Source: Sphingobium bisphenolivorans | GTDB taxonomy: Bacteria > Pseudomonadota > Alphaproteobacteria > Sphingomonadales > Sphingomonadaceae | Assembly: GCF_000412635.1 (NCBI RefSeq) | Contig: NZ_ASTG01000018.1 | Coordinates: 62,001-126,000 of the forward strand | DNA: 64,000 nt | Direction of reading: 5' to 3' | In this document: in pieces, positions 26,605-35,706 of the stretch | Layout: every line of letters starts with the position of its first letter | Numbering within the stretch: position 1 is the stretch's first letter | The notes under the pieces: model-generated | Database searches by the model: none | The model's input: the letters and a program-made list of their open reading frames with translations, nothing else | Told to the model about the DNA's origin: nothing | Position numbers and translations under genes: made by a program

Positions 26605-26631
26605 TAAAAAGCTTTCGAACCGCGCCGTTAT
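26605..26631 (+). promoter_or_regulatory. Sigma-28 (FliA) promoter for flagellin
   Basis: TAAAAAGC, 11 bases, GCCGTTAT: TAAA and GCCG are exact and 15 bases apart, as in the FliA consensus. The flagellin ATG is 65 bases downstream. Confidence 0.65.
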
Positions 26632-26695
26632 CCCCTTTCGAGGCCGCAAGCAGCCTGATGGCAGCGACCTGATGTTTAACGAAGGGAATATCATC

Positions 26696-27514
26696 ATGAC
26701 TGTTATCGGAACCAACTCCTCGGCTCTGCGCGCTACCAATGCTTCGGCCATGTCCAGCAAGGCGCTCTCCACCGCGATGGAGCGTCTGTCGACCGGCAAG
26801 CGCATCAACAGCGCCAAGGACGACGCCGCCGGCCTTGCCATCGCCTCCACCATGACCTCGCAGATCCGCGGCATGACCCAGGGCATCCGCAACGCCAATG
26901 ACGGCATCTCGCTGGCGCAAACGGCGGAAGGCGCGCTCGGCGAAGTCAGCAACATGATGCAGCGCATGCGGGAACTGACGGTCCAGGCGCTGAACGGCAC
27001 CAACGACAGCAACTCCAAGACGAACATCACGTCGGAGCTCGACCAGCTGTCGACTCAGATCAACAGCGTGATGACGAACACCAAGTTCAACGGGATTTCG
27101 CTCTTCCCCACCACCGCTGCCACGATCACGATCCAGGCCGGTTCGACGGCGTCCGACTCGGTTTCCCTGTCGCTGGGCGGTATCGACATCTCGGCCGTCG
27201 TCGGCGCCAGCGCTGCCACGGTCAGCGGTTCGGCTGCGACCACGGCGACGCTCGCCCTCTATGACACGGCGCTCCAGACCGTCTCGACGGCCCGCGCCAC
27301 GCTGGGTGCGACGCAGAGCCGCCTGGAATCGACGGTGAACAGCCTGACCGCAAACGTCACCAACCTGACCGACGCCCGCAGCCGCATCGAGGACGCGGAC
27401 TTCTCGACCGAGACGACCGCTCTCGCCAAGGCGCAGATCCTGAGCCAGGCTTCGACCGCCATGCTGGCGCAGGCCAATCAGAGCCAGCAGAACGTCCTCA
27501 AGCTGATCAGCTAA
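26696..27514 (+). CDS. Flagellin
   Basis: Filament subunit, exported by the type III gate and capped by FliD. The 272-residue protein consists almost only of the conserved helical D0/D1 ends: [19 protein letters not shown] and [20 protein letters not shown] at the N-terminus, and [19 protein letters not shown] to [11 protein letters not shown] at the C-terminus. The variable outer domain is very short, so the filament should be thin and smooth. AAGGGA precedes the ATG at 26696. It is the only flagellin gene seen here, unlike multi-flagellin alphaproteobacteria. Confidence 0.95.
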   Translation: MTVIGTNSSALRATNASAMSSKALSTAMERLSTGKRINSAKDDAAGLAIASTMTSQIRGMTQGIRNANDGISLAQTAEGALGEVSNMMQRMRELTVQALNGTNDSNSKTNITSELDQLSTQINSVMTNTKFNGISLFPTTAATITIQAGSTASDSVSLSLGGIDISAVVGASAATVSGSAATTATLALYDTALQTVSTARATLGATQSRLESTVNSLTANVTNLTDARSRIEDADFSTETTALAKAQILSQASTAMLAQANQSQQNVLKLIS

Positions 27515-27567
27515 GACGACACAAGATTGACCAGCTGAGGTCTTGGTCACCTCGGACGGTCATGTGA

Positions 27568-27663
27568 CCCCCGGCACATCAACAGTCCCCACCGTGCCGG
27601 GGGTAAAACTTCGATGAAACGACCAGCTTTTCAGAAGCCTCCGTCCCCCCGGGCGGAGGCTTC
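27568..27663 (+). terminator. Tandem hairpins after flagellin
   Basis: First hairpin: CCCCCGGCAC (27568-27577) with GTGCCGGGGG (27594-27603). Second: GAAGCCTCCG (27634-27643) with CGGAGGCTTC (27654-27663), followed within a few bases by TTTT. Both stems are perfect 10-mers. They probably terminate the flagellin mRNA and protect its 3' end. Confidence 0.65.
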
Positions 27664-27723
27664 ACCGCATTTTGGGGGCTTGAGGACTTGGCTTTGCCGC
27701 GCGCCGCACCCATGATGGGCGCC

Positions 27724-29211
27724 ATGACCAAGATCGATCGGCGCGCGATGATCGCCGCCTCCGGCGCAGCGCTGCTGCTTCCCCGCTCCGCTCTGGCGCA
27801 AAAGCGAGCCGACGCCTTTTCATGGGACATGCTGATCGGCCGTGCGCAGCGCCTCGCGCGCGGGCCGTTCAAGGTGACGCCCTTCTTCCCCGGCGCGGAC
27901 AAGATCGGTTACGACGCCTTCAATCAGGCGCGGTTCCGGGACGATCGAACGATCTGGAACATATTCGGCGACGACACCGGTATCCGCCTTTTCCCCTTGA
28001 GCAGCACCGTGCAGCAGCCGGTCGAGATCGCGCTAGTGGACAAGGGGCGCGCGACGCCGCTGCGCTATGATCCGACGATGTTCGACGCGCCGACTGGCAA
28101 TGCGGTGCGGGACCTCGGCCCGGATGCGGGCTTTTCGGGCTTCCGCATCATGAACGCGGCCCGCGACGGCGATTGGCTGTCCTTTCTCGGAGCGACCTAT
28201 TTCCGGGCGCCGGGGGCGGAAAAGCAATTCGGCCTGTCCGCCCGTGCCGTCGCCCTCAACACCAGCATCGCAGGCAGGGAGGAATTTCCCCGCTTCACCC
28301 ATTTCTGGCTGGAGCGGACCGGGCGCAGCAGCGTCACCGTGTACGCGCTGATGGACAGCGCCTCGATCACGGGCGCGTTCCGCTTCGCCAGCGAGTTGCG
28401 CGCGCAGGGCGTGCGGCAGGATGTCGATGCGGTGCTGTTCACGCGCAAGGCCGTCACCGAACTCGGCCTGATGCCCATGACCAGCATGTTCTGGTACGAT
28501 CAGGCCGACCGCGCCAAGCGCACTGACTGGCGGCCGGAAATCCACGACAGCGACATGCTGTCCATCGCCGGCGCGGACGGGACGGCCCATTGCCGGCCGC
28601 TGGTCAATCCATCCGCGCCGCGCGTCGATGCCTTTGCAGAGCGCAATCCCAAGGGGTTCGGCCTGCTCCAGCGCGACCGCGATTTCGACCATTATCAGGA
28701 TGATGGCGTCTTCTATGAACGCCGCCCCTCGCTCTGGGCGACCAGCCGCAAGCCGCTGGGCGCGGGAGAGGTGAGGCTCTACGCCTTTCCCACGGACAGC
28801 GAATATACCGATAATGTGGCCGCCTATTGGACACCAGCTACGCCGGCGCGCGCGGGCAGCCGGATCGAGGCGAGCTATCGGCTCGACTGGTCATCCGCCA
28901 AAACGCCCGCCGCGAGCGGCGTCGCCACGGTTGACAATATATGGCGCGGACAGTCCGGGGAAGCAGGCGGCGATCGCCTGCTGATCGACTTTGCCGGCGT
29001 GCCGGAGAATCAGCGGCCCGACATCTGGGTGGATGTCGCCGGGGGAACATTGGTCAAGAAAGCGGGTTATCCCGTATTGCACCGCCCCGGCTTGTTCCGG
29101 GTGGTCCTGGATTTGCGCCGGGAGCAAGGCAAGGCGAGCGATATCCGCGTTCAACTCAGGGCCGGCAATCGCCCGTTCAGCGAATATGTGCATTACCCGC
29201 TCGGCGCGTGA
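27724..29211 (+). CDS. Periplasmic glucan biosynthesis protein of the OpgG/OpgD family
   Basis: Periplasmic protein that shapes osmoregulated periplasmic glucans made by OpgH. The 495-residue product begins with a twin-arginine type signal (DRRAMIAASGAALLLPRSALA), as in OpgD rather than the Sec-exported OpgG. The family domain follows (FSGFRIMNAARDGDWLSFLGATYFR by position 125-150; FPRFTHFWLER; YDQADRAKRTDWRPEIHDSD region). The start is uncertain: the frame opens with TTG codons at 27688 and 27694, the latter with GAGGA at good spacing; 27724 puts the Arg-Arg motif at the right distance. It pairs with opgH 61 bases downstream. Confidence 0.85.
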   Translation: MTKIDRRAMIAASGAALLLPRSALAQKRADAFSWDMLIGRAQRLARGPFKVTPFFPGADKIGYDAFNQARFRDDRTIWNIFGDDTGIRLFPLSSTVQQPVEIALVDKGRATPLRYDPTMFDAPTGNAVRDLGPDAGFSGFRIMNAARDGDWLSFLGATYFRAPGAEKQFGLSARAVALNTSIAGREEFPRFTHFWLERTGRSSVTVYALMDSASITGAFRFASELRAQGVRQDVDAVLFTRKAVTELGLMPMTSMFWYDQADRAKRTDWRPEIHDSDMLSIAGADGTAHCRPLVNPSAPRVDAFAERNPKGFGLLQRDRDFDHYQDDGVFYERRPSLWATSRKPLGAGEVRLYAFPTDSEYTDNVAAYWTPATPARAGSRIEASYRLDWSSAKTPAASGVATVDNIWRGQSGEAGGDRLLIDFAGVPENQRPDIWVDVAGGTLVKKAGYPVLHRPGLFRVVLDLRREQGKASDIRVQLRAGNRPFSEYVHYPLGA

Positions 29212-29272
29212 CCATGGGCTGTGGTATCATAATAGCAGGTCACCACCGGATCCAAACGACAACGGATTGGCT

Positions 29273-31168
29273 ATGAAAGCGAATAGCGGCTCCAGGATGG
29301 CCGGCGGCGGCAATACCGCTGGCAAGGCCTTCGAACAGGTGCCCGCGGAACGACCGCTGGCGATGCCGGTGCAGGATTTTCGCCGGGCGCCTGTGGGGGT
29401 GCAGTCTCGCCCCGTCAATATCGATGTGTTGGCGCGGCGGCTGCTGGTCGTCTTGCTCGCCCTGCTGCCCGCGTCGATCGCGGCGCATGAGATGCGGCGG
29501 TCGATCGGCCTGGACGGCATCTCGCTCTGGGAAGGCCTCTATCTCGCCCTGTTCATCCCGCTTTTCGCCTGGATCGCCTTCGGCTTCGCCTCAAGCCTGG
29601 TCGGCTTTCTGATCCTGACCGTGGGCAAGGGCCAGGGCATCCGCCCCTACCGCGCGCGCCCAGCCACGCCCCTGCGCGGCCGCACCGCGGTGCTGCTGCC
29701 GGTGTGTAACGAGGATTTTCAAGAGGTGCTAGGCCGCCTTTCGATCATGGAACGGTCGCTGGCGCAGGTGATGGGGGGCGAGCGCTTCGAATTTTTCATC
29801 CTGAGCGATTCCAACGCGGAAAATGGCGAAACGGAGCGGGCTGCTTACCTCAACAACCGCAGCAGCTTCTCGCGACCGGTCCATTATCGCCGCCGCGCTC
29901 TGAATGTCGGCCGCAAGCCGGGGAACATTGCCGAATGGGTGCAGCGGTTCGGCGGCGGCTATGACTATATGATCGTGCTGGACGCCGACAGCGTGATGAG
30001 CGGTCAGACCATGGCGCGCCTGGCCGCCGATATGGAGCGGCACCCGCATGTCGGGCTGATCCAGACCGTGCCGAGCATTGTCGGCGCCTCGACCTTCTTT
30101 GCGCGCTGGCAGCAATTTGCCAGCCGCCTGTTCGGGCCGATCTCCGCCGCCGGAATGATATGGTGGACGGGGTCGGAGGGCATGTTCTGGGGCCATAACG
30201 CGATCCTGCGCACCCGCGCCTTCGCCCAGAGCTGCGGCCTTCCCGAACTGCCGGGCCGCGCGCCCTTTGGCGGGCATATCATGAGCCATGACATGATCGA
30301 GGCAGCACTGCTGCGCCGGCATGGCTGGGACGTGCATATCGTCATGGCGGATGACAGTTTCGAGGAGTTTCCGCCCTCCCTGCCCGATCTTGCCACCCGC
30401 GACAGGCGCTGGTGCCAGGGCAATATCCAGCATGTGCCGCTGATCCCCGGCATTGCGGGCCTGCATTCGGTGAGCCGCTTCCAGTTGCTGGTCGGCGCTT
30501 CGGCCTATTGCACCTCGCCGCTATGGCTGGCGCTGATGCTGGTGGTGCTGGGCGGCGCCGTAGCGGGGCTGTGGCCACCGAGCGCCATCCTGCCCTCGGG
30601 CGCTTTGCTGGCGCTGACCGCGGTGCTGCTCTTCGGCCCCAAGCTGCTCGCCATGGTGTGGGCGCTGGCCGACCCCGCGCGCCGAATCGGCTTTGGCGGC
30701 GGGGTGCGGATGACGCGCGGCGTGGTTGCCGACATTCTCCTGTCGATCCTGATGGCGCCCGTGAGCATGCTGACTCAGACGATCAATCTGTTCGGCATAT
30801 TGATGGGCCGAAAGAGCAGTTGGAACGGCCAGACCCGCGACCGCGACGGCATGGCGATGCTGCCCGCGATCTGGCTGTTCAAGTGGCATATTTTGCTGGG
30901 CGGCTTGTTGACCGTGCTGGCGGTCAAGTCCGGGACTTCGATCGGCTGGATCATGCCCGTGGTCGTAGGTCTGGTGCTGGCGCCCTTCTTCGCGGCGTTC
31001 ACAGCGCGAAAGGACTGGGGCGAGCGCATGGCGGCAACCGGCCTTTTCGAGGTTGCCGAGCCCTGGTGGCGGACGCAGAATTTCCAGAAGACACGCTATC
31101 GGCAGTTGCAGCTGGATAATGCCCGGCCGGCGCTTAAGGGTCTTTCAAAGGCGGCGAATGACGGGTGA
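29273..31168 (+). CDS. opgH: Glucan glucosyltransferase OpgH (MdoH)
   Basis: Inner-membrane GT2-family glucosyltransferase that polymerises the periplasmic glucan backbone from UDP-glucose. The 631-residue product has an N-terminal membrane pair (about 53-125), the catalytic domain with LLPVCNED, LDADSVMSG (DXD), MSHDMIEAALLRR and the RDRRWCQGN loop (R-XX-RW type), and then C-terminal membrane segments. It is shorter than E. coli OpgH (about 850 residues) because the N-terminal tail is brief. The frame is open earlier, overlapping the upstream gene, but ATG 29273 lies just after it. Placement inside a flagellar cluster is notable. Confidence 0.88.
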   Translation: MKANSGSRMAGGGNTAGKAFEQVPAERPLAMPVQDFRRAPVGVQSRPVNIDVLARRLLVVLLALLPASIAAHEMRRSIGLDGISLWEGLYLALFIPLFAWIAFGFASSLVGFLILTVGKGQGIRPYRARPATPLRGRTAVLLPVCNEDFQEVLGRLSIMERSLAQVMGGERFEFFILSDSNAENGETERAAYLNNRSSFSRPVHYRRRALNVGRKPGNIAEWVQRFGGGYDYMIVLDADSVMSGQTMARLAADMERHPHVGLIQTVPSIVGASTFFARWQQFASRLFGPISAAGMIWWTGSEGMFWGHNAILRTRAFAQSCGLPELPGRAPFGGHIMSHDMIEAALLRRHGWDVHIVMADDSFEEFPPSLPDLATRDRRWCQGNIQHVPLIPGIAGLHSVSRFQLLVGASAYCTSPLWLALMLVVLGGAVAGLWPPSAILPSGALLALTAVLLFGPKLLAMVWALADPARRIGFGGGVRMTRGVVADILLSILMAPVSMLTQTINLFGILMGRKSSWNGQTRDRDGMAMLPAIWLFKWHILLGGLLTVLAVKSGTSIGWIMPVVVGLVLAPFFAAFTARKDWGERMAATGLFEVAEPWWRTQNFQKTRYRQLQLDNARPALKGLSKAANDG

Positions 31169-31179
31169 GAACTAAAACC

Positions 31180-31203
31180 ATGCTCCTGCTTTCGCAGGAG
31201 CAT
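31180..31203. terminator. Hairpin between converging opgH and fliA
   Basis: ATGCTCCTGC and GCAGGAGCAT form a perfect 10-base stem with a TTTC loop, midway between two converging stop codons. It can serve both directions, although there is no long T run. The sequence belongs to the same repeat family as the element at 46051. Confidence 0.5.
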
Positions 31204-31211
31204 GAGGCGCT

Positions 31212-31949
31212 TCAATCCCAATCGCGCAGCTTCTCTCGCAGCTTGTCGAGCGCCGCTTTCTTGATCTGGCAGACGCGCGCGGCGCCGATGTCCAGCGTGG
31301 CGCCGATTTCCTCCAGGTTCAATTCCTCGACGAAATAAAGCTGCAGCACCAGCGCCTCGCGCTGCGGCAGTTCGCCGATATATTTCGCCAGCGCGCCCTT
31401 GAGCGACTCGCGCTCCAGCACGTCGTCGGCACGGTCCTCGATATCGGCGAACCACATCGATTGGTCGGAATAGACTTCGTCCATGCTGGTGTGCTGCACC
31501 ATTTCCGTGCTGTCCGACAGTTCGCGGAAGGCGGCGGCGTCAAGGCCCATCTCGTCCGACATCTCCGCCTCCAGCGGGGCACGGCCGAGCTTCTGTTCCA
31601 GACGCTTGCGCACGGCGGCCATCTGCTTGCGCTGGGCCATGGCGGAACGGGTCATGGTCGAGTGGCGGCGCAAATGATCGATCATCGCGCCGCGCACGCG
31701 CATCTGCGCGTAGGAGGCAAAGCCAAGGCCCCGGTCCTCAAAGCCGTTCGCCGCCTCGACCAGCGCGACCATGCCGATCTGGAGCAGATCCTCGATCTCG
31801 ATCGCGCTCGAAACGCGGCCATGGACATGCCAGGCGATCTTGCGGACCAGCGGCATATATTGGCGCGCCAGCCGCTCGGGCGCGTTGGCATTGCCCGGCC
31901 GGCCATAGGTGTTGGCGTTGGAACCGGCGACGACCCTGTTCATGAACAT
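31212..31949 (-). CDS. fliA: Flagellar sigma factor FliA (sigma-28)
   Basis: Sigma factor for late flagellar genes (filament, motor). The 245-residue product has region 2 (EIEDLLQIGMVALVEAANGF, FASYAQMRVRGAMIDHLRR) and region 4 with a helix-turn-helix (LNLEEIGATLDIGAARVCQIKKAAL). AAGGAA lies eight bases before the ATG at 31949. It is third in the transglycosylase-flhA-fliA operon behind a sigma-54 promoter, so it is made after the early genes. FlgM encoded at 35380 should hold it inactive until hook completion. Confidence 0.93.
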   Translation of the reverse strand: MFMNRVVAGSNANTYGRPGNANAPERLARQYMPLVRKIAWHVHGRVSSAIEIEDLLQIGMVALVEAANGFEDRGLGFASYAQMRVRGAMIDHLRRHSTMTRSAMAQRKQMAAVRKRLEQKLGRAPLEAEMSDEMGLDAAAFRELSDSTEMVQHTSMDEVYSDQSMWFADIEDRADDVLERESLKGALAKYIGELPQREALVLQLYFVEELNLEEIGATLDIGAARVCQIKKAALDKLREKLRDWD

Positions 31950-31961
31950 GAGACGGATTCC

Positions 31962-34082
31962 TTAAGCAACGCGTTCGCGAGCAGGCAGGGGATCATGGCG
32001 CGGCGCGGGCCGCTGCTCGCCCCCGACAACGGCGACGACCTCCACGCCCTTGCCATCGGGGATTTCGAGGAAGGACAGCACCGGCGTTTCCGGCAGGTGC
32101 GGCTTGAACAGGCGGGCGAGCGCGCGGCGCGCGACCGGCGAGGTCACGATGGCGAAGTTGCGCGCCTGACCCAGCAGCGGGCGGGCGGCCTGCACCACCG
32201 CCTCGATGATGCGGTTGGCGAGTGCGGGCTCGATCGGGTGGCGGGCGTCGCCGGCCATCCGCATTGCCTGCGCCAGCAAGGCTTCCAGATCGCCGTCGAG
32301 CGTGATGACCGGCAGCGGCATCTTTACCGGGACAAGACCTTGGATGATGAGCGAGCCGATCCGCTGCCGCACCGCTTCAACCAGCTGGTCGAGGTTCATG
32401 TCCGGGCGGGCCGCATCGACCATCGCCTCGCAGATGCGGCGGAAGTCCTTGAGCGCGATACCCTCGGCCAGCAGGGCGCGGCAGAGAGCGCTGATCTGGG
32501 TGAGGTTGAGCAGGCCGGGCGTCAGGCCCTCGACCAGTTGCGGCGCGGCGTCCTTGAGGTTGTCGAGCAGCTTGCGCGCTTCGTCGAGCCCGAACATCTC
32601 CGACGCGTTCATCGCGATCAGCTGATTGAGATGCGTGGCGACAACCGTCGGCGGATCGACCACGGTATAACCCGCGATCACCGCCTCGCTGCGCTTGGCA
32701 GGCGAAATCCAGACGGCATCGAGGCCGAAGGTCGGGTCCTTGGCCTCACGGCCGGAAACGGTGCCTTCCAGCGCGCCGCTGTCGAGCGCGAGCAGGTCCT
32801 CGGGCCAGATTTCATCCTCGCCAACGACGACGCCGGCGATGGTGATGCGATATTGATTGGGCTCGAGCGCGAGATTGTCCTTCACGCGGACCATCGGGAC
32901 GACGAAGCCCAGCTCCTTGGACAGCTGGCGCCGGATACCGGTGATGCGCGCCATGAGCGGCGCGCCCTTGCGCTCGTCGACCAGGCCAATGAGGCCATAG
33001 CCGATCTCCAGCCCCAGCACCGCGCCATCGGACACGTCTGTCCATTCGATCAGCGCAGGGTTGGCCGGCTCCGGTATCGGCGCGGGCTCGGCGGCCTTGG
33101 CCTTCGCCTGCTTGCGCAGGTTCCAGGCGATGAAGCCCGCAACCGCGGCGGCCGGCAGGATGATCATGTGCGGCATGCCGGGCAGGATGCCGAGGAAGGT
33201 CAGGATCGCGGCCACGGGTGCCCATGCCTTGCCGGAACCGAATTGGCTGGTGATCTGGCCCGACAGGTCTTCTTCGCTGCCGACGCGGGTCACGATCGCG
33301 GCGGCGGCGATGGAGAGCAGCAGCGCCGGGATCTGCGCGACCAGCGCGTCACCGATGGCAAGGATGATGTAGGTTTGCGCCGCTTCTCCGATCGACAGCT
33401 TGTGACTGACGACGCCGAGGATGATGCCGCCGACGATGTTGATCGCAAGGATCAGGATGCCCGCGACGGCATCGCCCTTCACGAATTTCGACGCACCGTC
33501 CATCGACCCGTAGAAATCCGCCTCGGTCGCCACTTCGCGGCGGCGGACCTTGGCCTCTTCCGGGGTCATCAGGCCGGCGTTCAAGTCGGCGTCGATCGCC
33601 ATCTGCTTGCCGGGCAAGGCGTCGAGGGTGAAGCGCGCCGACACTTCCGACACGCGGCCAGCGCCCTTGGTAATGACCACCAGGTTGATGATCATCAGGA
33701 TCGCAAAGACGAAAATGCCGACGACATAGTCGCCGCCGATCAGGAAATGGCCGAATGCCTCGATCACATGGCCGGCAGCGTCGGAGCCTTCATGGCCCTG
33801 CACCAGCACGACGCGCGTCGATGCGACGTTCAGCGCCAGCCGAAGCAGCGTGGCGAACAGCAGCACCGTCGGGAAGCTCGAAAAATCGAGCGGCTTGGCT
33901 GCGTTCAGCGCCACCATCAGCACCGCAAGGCTGATCATGATGTTGGTGATGAAGCCGATGTCCAGCATGAACGCGGGTACCGGCACCATCATGAACAGCA
34001 CGACCATCAACGTCGCGATGGGCAGCACGGCGCCCTTGGCGGCACTCATCCAGATCTTCGCTTTGACTTGAGCGGGCGTCAT
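31962..34082 (-). CDS. flhA: Flagellar export gate protein FlhA
   Basis: Largest export-gate subunit. The 706-residue product has about eight hydrophobic segments in the first 330 residues, the conserved FHIPEP-type loop region (RVSEVSARFTLDALPGKQMAIDADLN by position 140-165), and a cytoplasmic domain that docks chaperone-substrate complexes. It overlaps neither neighbour: nine bases separate it from the transglycosylase and 12 from fliA. Confidence 0.95.
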   Translation of the reverse strand: MTPAQVKAKIWMSAAKGAVLPIATLMVVLFMMVPVPAFMLDIGFITNIMISLAVLMVALNAAKPLDFSSFPTVLLFATLLRLALNVASTRVVLVQGHEGSDAAGHVIEAFGHFLIGGDYVVGIFVFAILMIINLVVITKGAGRVSEVSARFTLDALPGKQMAIDADLNAGLMTPEEAKVRRREVATEADFYGSMDGASKFVKGDAVAGILILAINIVGGIILGVVSHKLSIGEAAQTYIILAIGDALVAQIPALLLSIAAAAIVTRVGSEEDLSGQITSQFGSGKAWAPVAAILTFLGILPGMPHMIILPAAAVAGFIAWNLRKQAKAKAAEPAPIPEPANPALIEWTDVSDGAVLGLEIGYGLIGLVDERKGAPLMARITGIRRQLSKELGFVVPMVRVKDNLALEPNQYRITIAGVVVGEDEIWPEDLLALDSGALEGTVSGREAKDPTFGLDAVWISPAKRSEAVIAGYTVVDPPTVVATHLNQLIAMNASEMFGLDEARKLLDNLKDAAPQLVEGLTPGLLNLTQISALCRALLAEGIALKDFRRICEAMVDAARPDMNLDQLVEAVRQRIGSLIIQGLVPVKMPLPVITLDGDLEALLAQAMRMAGDARHPIEPALANRIIEAVVQAARPLLGQARNFAIVTSPVARRALARLFKPHLPETPVLSFLEIPDGKGVEVVAVVGGEQRPAPRHDPLPARERVA

Positions 34083-34091
34083 CTTGGGTCG

Positions 34092-34916
34092 TTACCTTCC
34101 GAGGGTGGCGAGCATGAGGTAGGCGAGGCGTGCGGTTTCGGGCTGCGGGCGGATGCTGGTCACATCGGCCGCGGTCGCGAGGCGCTGGGTTTCTATCCGC
34201 ACATAATCGGCCGGCTGGACGGTCTTCGCACCTGAGGGGAGCGAAGCATCGGCATATTGGATGGCGCCGACATCGATCGAGTCGACGCCCTTCTGCAGCT
34301 TGGCGGCGAAGCGGTCACGGATTTCCGCGAAGCTGCGCGGGCTGCCCGAACGATCGTAGAAGATCGACCGATTGGCACGCGCGGCAGCCGGAAACATGGA
34401 CGCAGCGCTCGCATCCGGCGCGCGATCATGGACCGACAGGAACTTGCTGGCGCCGCCGACGCCCAGAAAATGGGCGAGGTAGAGATCGACCGGTTCGGCC
34501 TCGCGGCCAAGGCGCTGCTCGAGATAATCCTTGTTGTCGGCGGCATGCTGCGCCGCCATCACGGAGGCGGTTTCCGGATGCTTGCGCAGGTCGAGTATCT
34601 GCTGGCGCATTTCGGGATCGGCCACATAATAGCGGCCGTTGGCACCCCGGCTGATCGCATCGGCGGCCCAGCCAAGGCCATATTCGCTGCCATGCTTGTC
34701 GATGACGGCGAGCCAGCTCTGATCGACGAACTGATACAGACCGGTCGCGGACGATGTCGCCGCACGCGCGGTGGGATTGAGGCTGCTCTCGATCTTGGCT
34801 TGGCCGAGCAGATAGGCGAAGTCCACGCCCGTCCTGCGGCTAGCCATGGCGATCGCATTGGTCACGCGATTGCCCGCCGAAGCCCCTGCTGCGCTGATGT
34901 CTGCGAATGCCGACAC
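34092..34916 (-). CDS. Lytic transglycosylase-like protein in the flagellar cluster
   Basis: SLT-type domain protein, 274 residues. The catalytic glutamate is in QAKIESSLNP (Glu43), followed by SSATGLYQFVDQSWL and later YLAHFLGVGGASKF, as in family 1 transglycosylases. There is no signal peptide, so it probably leaves by the flagellar export gate or meets the wall by another route. It may supply the wall-opening activity that the short FlgJ of this cluster lacks, like SltF of Rhodobacter. It heads an operon with flhA and fliA. Confidence 0.8.
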   Translation of the reverse strand: MSAFADISAAGASAGNRVTNAIAMASRRTGVDFAYLLGQAKIESSLNPTARAATSSATGLYQFVDQSWLAVIDKHGSEYGLGWAADAISRGANGRYYVADPEMRQQILDLRKHPETASVMAAQHAADNKDYLEQRLGREAEPVDLYLAHFLGVGGASKFLSVHDRAPDASAASMFPAAARANRSIFYDRSGSPRSFAEIRDRFAAKLQKGVDSIDVGAIQYADASLPSGAKTVQPADYVRIETQRLATAADVTSIRPQPETARLAYLMLATLGR

Positions 34917-34953
34917 TGAAGTAAAATCCCCGTTGGTACCGAGGAGCTTTAGA

Positions 34954-34968
34954 GCAAGGCTTGTGCCA
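34954..34968 (-). promoter_or_regulatory. Sigma-54 promoter for transglycosylase-flhA-fliA
   Basis: Read leftward TGGCACAAGCCTTGC, a perfect match to TGGCAC-N5-TTGC. The first gene starts about 40 bases downstream. Confidence 0.8.
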
Positions 34969-35019
34969 AGATTTGGTTAACGCGCGCTCATAATTAACGG
35001 AATTTGATCGCCCGGACGC

Positions 35020-35045
35020 GAAAAAAGCGCCCGAAGGCGCTCCTT
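35020..35045 (-). terminator. Rho-independent terminator after the flgA-flgM-flgN operon
   Basis: Read leftward: GAGCGCC, TTCG tetraloop, GGCGCT, then TTTTT. It lies 19 bases after the flgN-like stop. A textbook intrinsic terminator. Confidence 0.85.
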
Positions 35046-35063
35046 ACATCAAAGTGAAGCTGC

Positions 35064-35372
35064 TCAGCGGCTGTATACGAGTGGCGCTGTCTCAGCGCCT
35101 TGGGCCGCGAGGATGGAAAGCCGCTGCTTCGTATGATCGGCCAGAAGGTTGGTGCGGACCCGCGCGGCCTCCATCAGCGGTCGAAGCGCCTCCAGCCGAT
35201 CGCGCACTGCAGGGTCGGAACGCCACACCCCGATCGCGCGCACCGCGGCGGCTGCTTTAGCGATCCGACTGGTCGCCGATTCGATCGATGCGGGGTCATT
35301 GCCGTCCAGCGCCGCGCGCAGCCCGTCAAAGGCTGCGGTCAGTTCATCCAGCGCTGCAAGGCCGAGCGGCAT
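35064..35372 (-). CDS. Probable flagellar chaperone FlgN-like protein
   Basis: A 102-residue helical protein with no signal or membrane segment. FlgN proteins are short coiled-coil chaperones for FlgK and FlgL with little conservation, so the call rests on size, predicted helices and position: it follows flgM by seven bases in the order flgA-flgM-flgN found in enteric bacteria. No diagnostic motif is visible, and it may be another helical protein. Confidence 0.5.
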   Translation of the reverse strand: MPLGLAALDELTAAFDGLRAALDGNDPASIESATSRIAKAAAAVRAIGVWRSDPAVRDRLEALRPLMEAARVRTNLLADHTKQRLSILAAQGAETAPLVYSR

Positions 35373-35379
35373 GAGAAGC

Positions 35380-35661
35380 TCAGCCCGCGTTCGGCAGGTC
35401 GAGCGCGATCATTCGGTCAGCAATCGCCGACGGATTGACCGGATAATTTCCCGACGCGATCGCCGCTTTGATCGCGGCAACGCGGTCGAGATCGATGGGC
35501 GCGCCTTCCGCCGCCATGCGGGCAGCGGGGCTGGCCGACGTCGCCGAGGAGGACGAAGCCGCGCCCGATCCGACCGACGATGAAGCGCGCGTCTTGCCGC
35601 CTTCGCGCAGCCGGGACGCTTCAATTGCGGCGCTGATATTCTGGCCGACAGACTTGATCAT
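35380..35661 (-). CDS. flgM: Anti-sigma-28 factor FlgM
   Basis: Binds FliA until the hook is complete, then is exported. The 93-residue product has a disordered Ser/Ala-rich N-terminal half and the conserved C-terminal sigma-binding helix region: IDLDRVAAIKAAIASGNYPV, then NPSAIADRMIAL. Both parts match FlgM closely. It lies 45 bases after flgA. Confidence 0.9.
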   Translation of the reverse strand: MIKSVGQNISAAIEASRLREGGKTRASSSVGSGAASSSSATSASPAARMAAEGAPIDLDRVAAIKAAIASGNYPVNPSAIADRMIALDLPNAG

Positions 35662-35706
35662 GGTTCCAATCCTTCATTCGTCCCGCATCTATATATACGG
35701 CCGGGT

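Larger units (their letters stand above)
26356..26695. other. Divergent control region between the activator gene and flagellin
   Basis: About 340 bases with no credible gene. It holds a possible sigma-54 site, an inverted CCGGCAA/TTGCCGG pair and a good sigma-28 promoter, all facing the flagellin gene. Toward the activator gene I see only a weak GG-N10-GC match. A start upstream in the flagellin frame exists but the sequence there is not flagellin-like. Confidence 0.6.

Noticed and set aside
31461-34235. A 924-codon open frame on the plus strand
   Set aside because: It is the antisense of flhA and fliA. High GC keeps opposite frames open, and the product is Arg/His/Asp-rich without any domain.
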